Shown: positions 62,329 through 64,000 of the stretch, piece after piece
Numbering within the stretch: the first letter of the stretch is position 1
Layout: each line of letters starts with the position of its first letter
NCBI RefSeq assembly: GCF_012952295.1
Contig: NZ_JABBCH010000003.1
Location: forward strand, 310,001 to 374,000
Length of the DNA stretch: 64,000 bases
Reading direction: 5' to 3'
From: Crystallibacter degradans
GTDB taxonomy: Bacteria; Actinomycetota; Actinomycetes; Actinomycetales; Micrococcaceae
Position numbers and translations under genes: made by a program
The notes under the pieces: model-generated
What the model saw: only the letters and a program-made list of their open reading frames with translations
Database searches by the model: none
What the model was told of the DNA's origin: nothing

Positions 62329-64000
62329 CAAACCGGTCATCATCGCCGTGGACGGACGTTCCGGGGCGGGAAAGACCACTTTGGCGGTGGAGCTGGCCGC
62401 CCTCCTGCGTGAGCACCACACCGTTTCGCTGTTCCATCTGGAAGACATTTATCCGGGCTGGCATGGCCTGGCCGACGGGCAGCAGCGCTACCTGGAAACG
62501 GTGCTGCAGCCGCTTGCCCGCGGCGAGCGCGCAACGTGGACGGCTTGGGACTGGGAGCAGAACGACGACGGCGAGCGCCGTTACACGGAACCGGCCGAGA
62601 TCGTCGTGGTGGAAGGAGTTGGTGCCGCCCACGCCGCCGCACGGGAACTCACCGACGTCGCTATCTGGATCCAGGCCGAAGCGGTGGACCGCCGGACCCG
62701 GGCCATTGCCCGTGACGGTGCCGGCTACGAGTCCTTCTGGGACGTGTGGGCGGCGCAGGAAGAAGCCTGGCTTGACGGCGACGATGTCCCCCGCGCCGCA
62801 GACCTGCTGCTCCGTGGCCAAACCGGCGCCACTGCGGCTGCCGGGGTGCTGAAGGCCCTGGCCTCGCTCCCGCAGTTGGACGCACTGCTTTCGGTGGAGC
62901 GTTCCCATGGTGTTGCTCCTCTACTGCTGACCGAGCGGATTGATGCCCTGCCCGACGGAGCTGATCTCTTCCGTGCCCTTTATGCAGCCTCGGACCGCGC
63001 GGTCTGGCTGGACAGCTCCAATGCCGGAGCCACGGCGGTGCCGGACCGCAACGAATACAGCATCATGGCCGACGACGCCGGGGCCTTCGGCCGCTATGCC
63101 GAACATCGCTCGGGCGTCACTTCGGTGGCCGACGGCGCTGTTACTACCCGGATCCGCTCGCCCTTCTTCCGCTGGCTGGATGGAGTGTGGGGCACTCCCG
63201 CTGTCACCGGCCCGGTTGAGGTTCCCGGCGGATTCGCCTTGGGCTGGCTGGGGTACCTGGGCTATGAGCTCAAGCGCGAATGCGGTGGCAGTGACGTCGC
63301 GGCTGCCACCCCCGATGCGGCCTTGATCTTTGCCGGCCGCGGCGTCGTGCTCGACCATGCGCGCCGGTGCACCTATCTCCTGGCCTTGGCCAGCGACGCA
63401 TCCAGGGACGAAGCCCGCGACTGGTTCGCCCGGACCCGGACCGCCGTCGAAGTGGCGGCGGCCGGGGACGGCTCCGCCGCGTCCGGCATGTCTGCCCCCG
63501 GACCGCATGGGATGCCCTGCTCCGAAACCGCTGGGTCGGTTCCGGCGGCATCCGGTGGCCCGGCCTTCACGGTGCGGGACAGCAAGGACCAGTACCTGCT
63601 CAAGGTCCGCCAGGCGCAAGCGGAAATCCACGAAGGTAACTCCTACGAAATCTGCCTGACCACGGAGCTGTCCGCCACCGCTGCCGCAGGGTCGGATCCG
63701 CTGGAAACATACCTGTCCCTGCGCCGTCGTAATCCCGCACCGTTCGCCAACTACCTGCACTTTGGCAGTTTGACCGTCGCCAGTACCTCGCCGGAGCGGT
63801 TCATGAGCTTGGCCGCCGATGGCGCGCTGCGTGCCGAACCGATCAAGGGTACCCGGCGGCGGGTCGCGGATCCGGCGGCGGACGCAGCGCTGAAAGCGGA
63901 GCTGGCAACCAGCCTCAAGGACCGCGCCGAGAACATCATGATCGTGGATCTGCTGCGCAATGACCTGAGCCATTTTGCCGTGCCCGGTTCGCTGCGTGTC
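62315..64000 (+). CDS. P-loop kinase-like domain fused to PabB-type chorismate-binding enzyme, 3' end outside window
   Basis: An uninterrupted frame of 562 codons to the window end. Residues 8-185 form a uridine-kinase-like P-loop domain: VIIAVDGRSGAGKTTLAVEL (Walker A 14-22), HLEDIYPGW (DxY/W region near 43-49) and VVVEGVGAAH (about 97-106). Residues from about 205 are a chorismate-binding domain: FALGWLGYLGYELKRECGG, AEIHEGNSYEICLTTELSAT, FANYLHFGSLTVASTSPERF, PIKGTRRR and AENIMIVDLLRNDLSHFAV. Lys511 in PIKGT is the PabB-type nucleophile (TrpE has Ala), so it probably makes 4-amino-4-deoxychorismate for folate. No PabA glutaminase is fused here. The TTG start at 62315 has AGGG 6 nt upstream and overlaps the phosphatase gene by 14 bp. 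Confidence 0.85.
   Translation, partial: MPPTDKPVIIAVDGRSGAGKTTLAVELAALLREHHTVSLFHLEDIYPGWHGLADGQQRYLETVLQPLARGERATWTAWDWEQNDDGERRYTEPAEIVVVEGVGAAHAAARELTDVAIWIQAEAVDRRTRAIARDGAGYESFWDVWAAQEEAWLDGDDVPRAADLLLRGQTGATAAAGVLKALASLPQLDALLSVERSHGVAPLLLTERIDALPDGADLFRALYAASDRAVWLDSSNAGATAVPDRNEYSIMADDAGAFGRYAEHRSGVTSVADGAVTTRIRSPFFRWLDGVWGTPAVTGPVEVPGGFALGWLGYLGYELKRECGGSDVAAATPDAALIFAGRGVVLDHARRCTYLLALASDASRDEARDWFARTRTAVEVAAAGDGSAASGMSAPGPHGMPCSETAGSVPAASGGPAFTVRDSKDQYLLKVRQAQAEIHEGNSYEICLTTELSATAAAGSDPLETYLSLRRRNPAPFANYLHFGSLTVASTSPERFMSLAADGALRAEPIKGTRRRVADPAADAALKAELATSLKDRAENIMIVDLLRNDLSHFAVPGSLRV

Overview
The window is a 64 kb chromosomal segment from a high-GC actinobacterium. The gene content and protein style (DUF3073, HspR with HAIR operators, dnaK-grpE-dnaJ-hspR order, Septum_form protein, split purine cluster) fit the Micrococcaceae best, probably an Arthrobacter-like organism. 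This is inference from recognised families; no database search was run. Coding density is very high. Many genes overlap by 4 bp (ATGA/GTGA), and many others seem to be leaderless, with a TANNNT-like hexamer 6-8 nt before the start codon.

Layout. 1-4.4 kb: a partial winged-helix regulator, a class I methyltransferase, two GNAT acetyltransferases and a TrhO-type rhodanese. 4.5-11.9 kb: the actinobacterial 'helicase/secretion neighbourhood', a YprA/MrfA-like DEAH helicase convergent with a Tad-type pilus/secretion operon (CpaE-like, TadA, TadB, TadC, DUF4244 pilin, two TadE-like proteins). 12-18.5 kb: a PolA-like polymerase, a CpnT-N-terminal-like protein, and an operon of a low-complexity membrane protein, nth and a CoA-type Nudix hydrolase. 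18.8-29.5 kb: acs, aroQ, a frameshifted DUF2332 gene, marP, crp, Nudix, RidA, DUF4177, a class A PBP and a metallophosphoesterase. From memory, 4.5-29.5 kb follows the gene order of M. tuberculosis Rv3649-Rv3683. 29.7-39.5 kb: tRNA-Pro(CGG), an FAD monooxygenase, a purine block (purD-purC on minus, purF-purM on plus), an asparaginase, and small genes for an SCP-like protein, a 2H phosphoesterase and DUF3073. 39.8-49.8 kb: Septum_form protein, clpB, a GNAT, HutD, YceI, a PPOX-fold protein, YccF, a DEAD-box helicase and trmB. 49.8-51.7 kb: an ECF sigma/anti-sigma pair divergent from a lipoprotein gene, with two matching ECF-type promoters between them. 52-58.9 kb: a truncated RadC-like gene, hspR, dnaJ, grpE, dnaK and an MMPL transporter. 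58.9-64 kb: a sugar O-acetyltransferase, a methyltransferase, a Phd/PIN toxin-antitoxin pair, a LysE exporter, a low-molecular-weight tyrosine phosphatase, and a gene fusing a P-loop kinase-like domain to a PabB-type chorismate enzyme, cut by the window end.

Regulation visible in the sequence: HspR operators (HAIR) at dnaK and clpB tie the chaperone genes into one heat-shock regulon. A CRP/GlxR-type site precedes crp, and weaker ones precede acs. The toxin-antitoxin promoter lies inside a perfect 8-bp inverted repeat. Several convergent gene pairs are separated by strong perfect hairpins.
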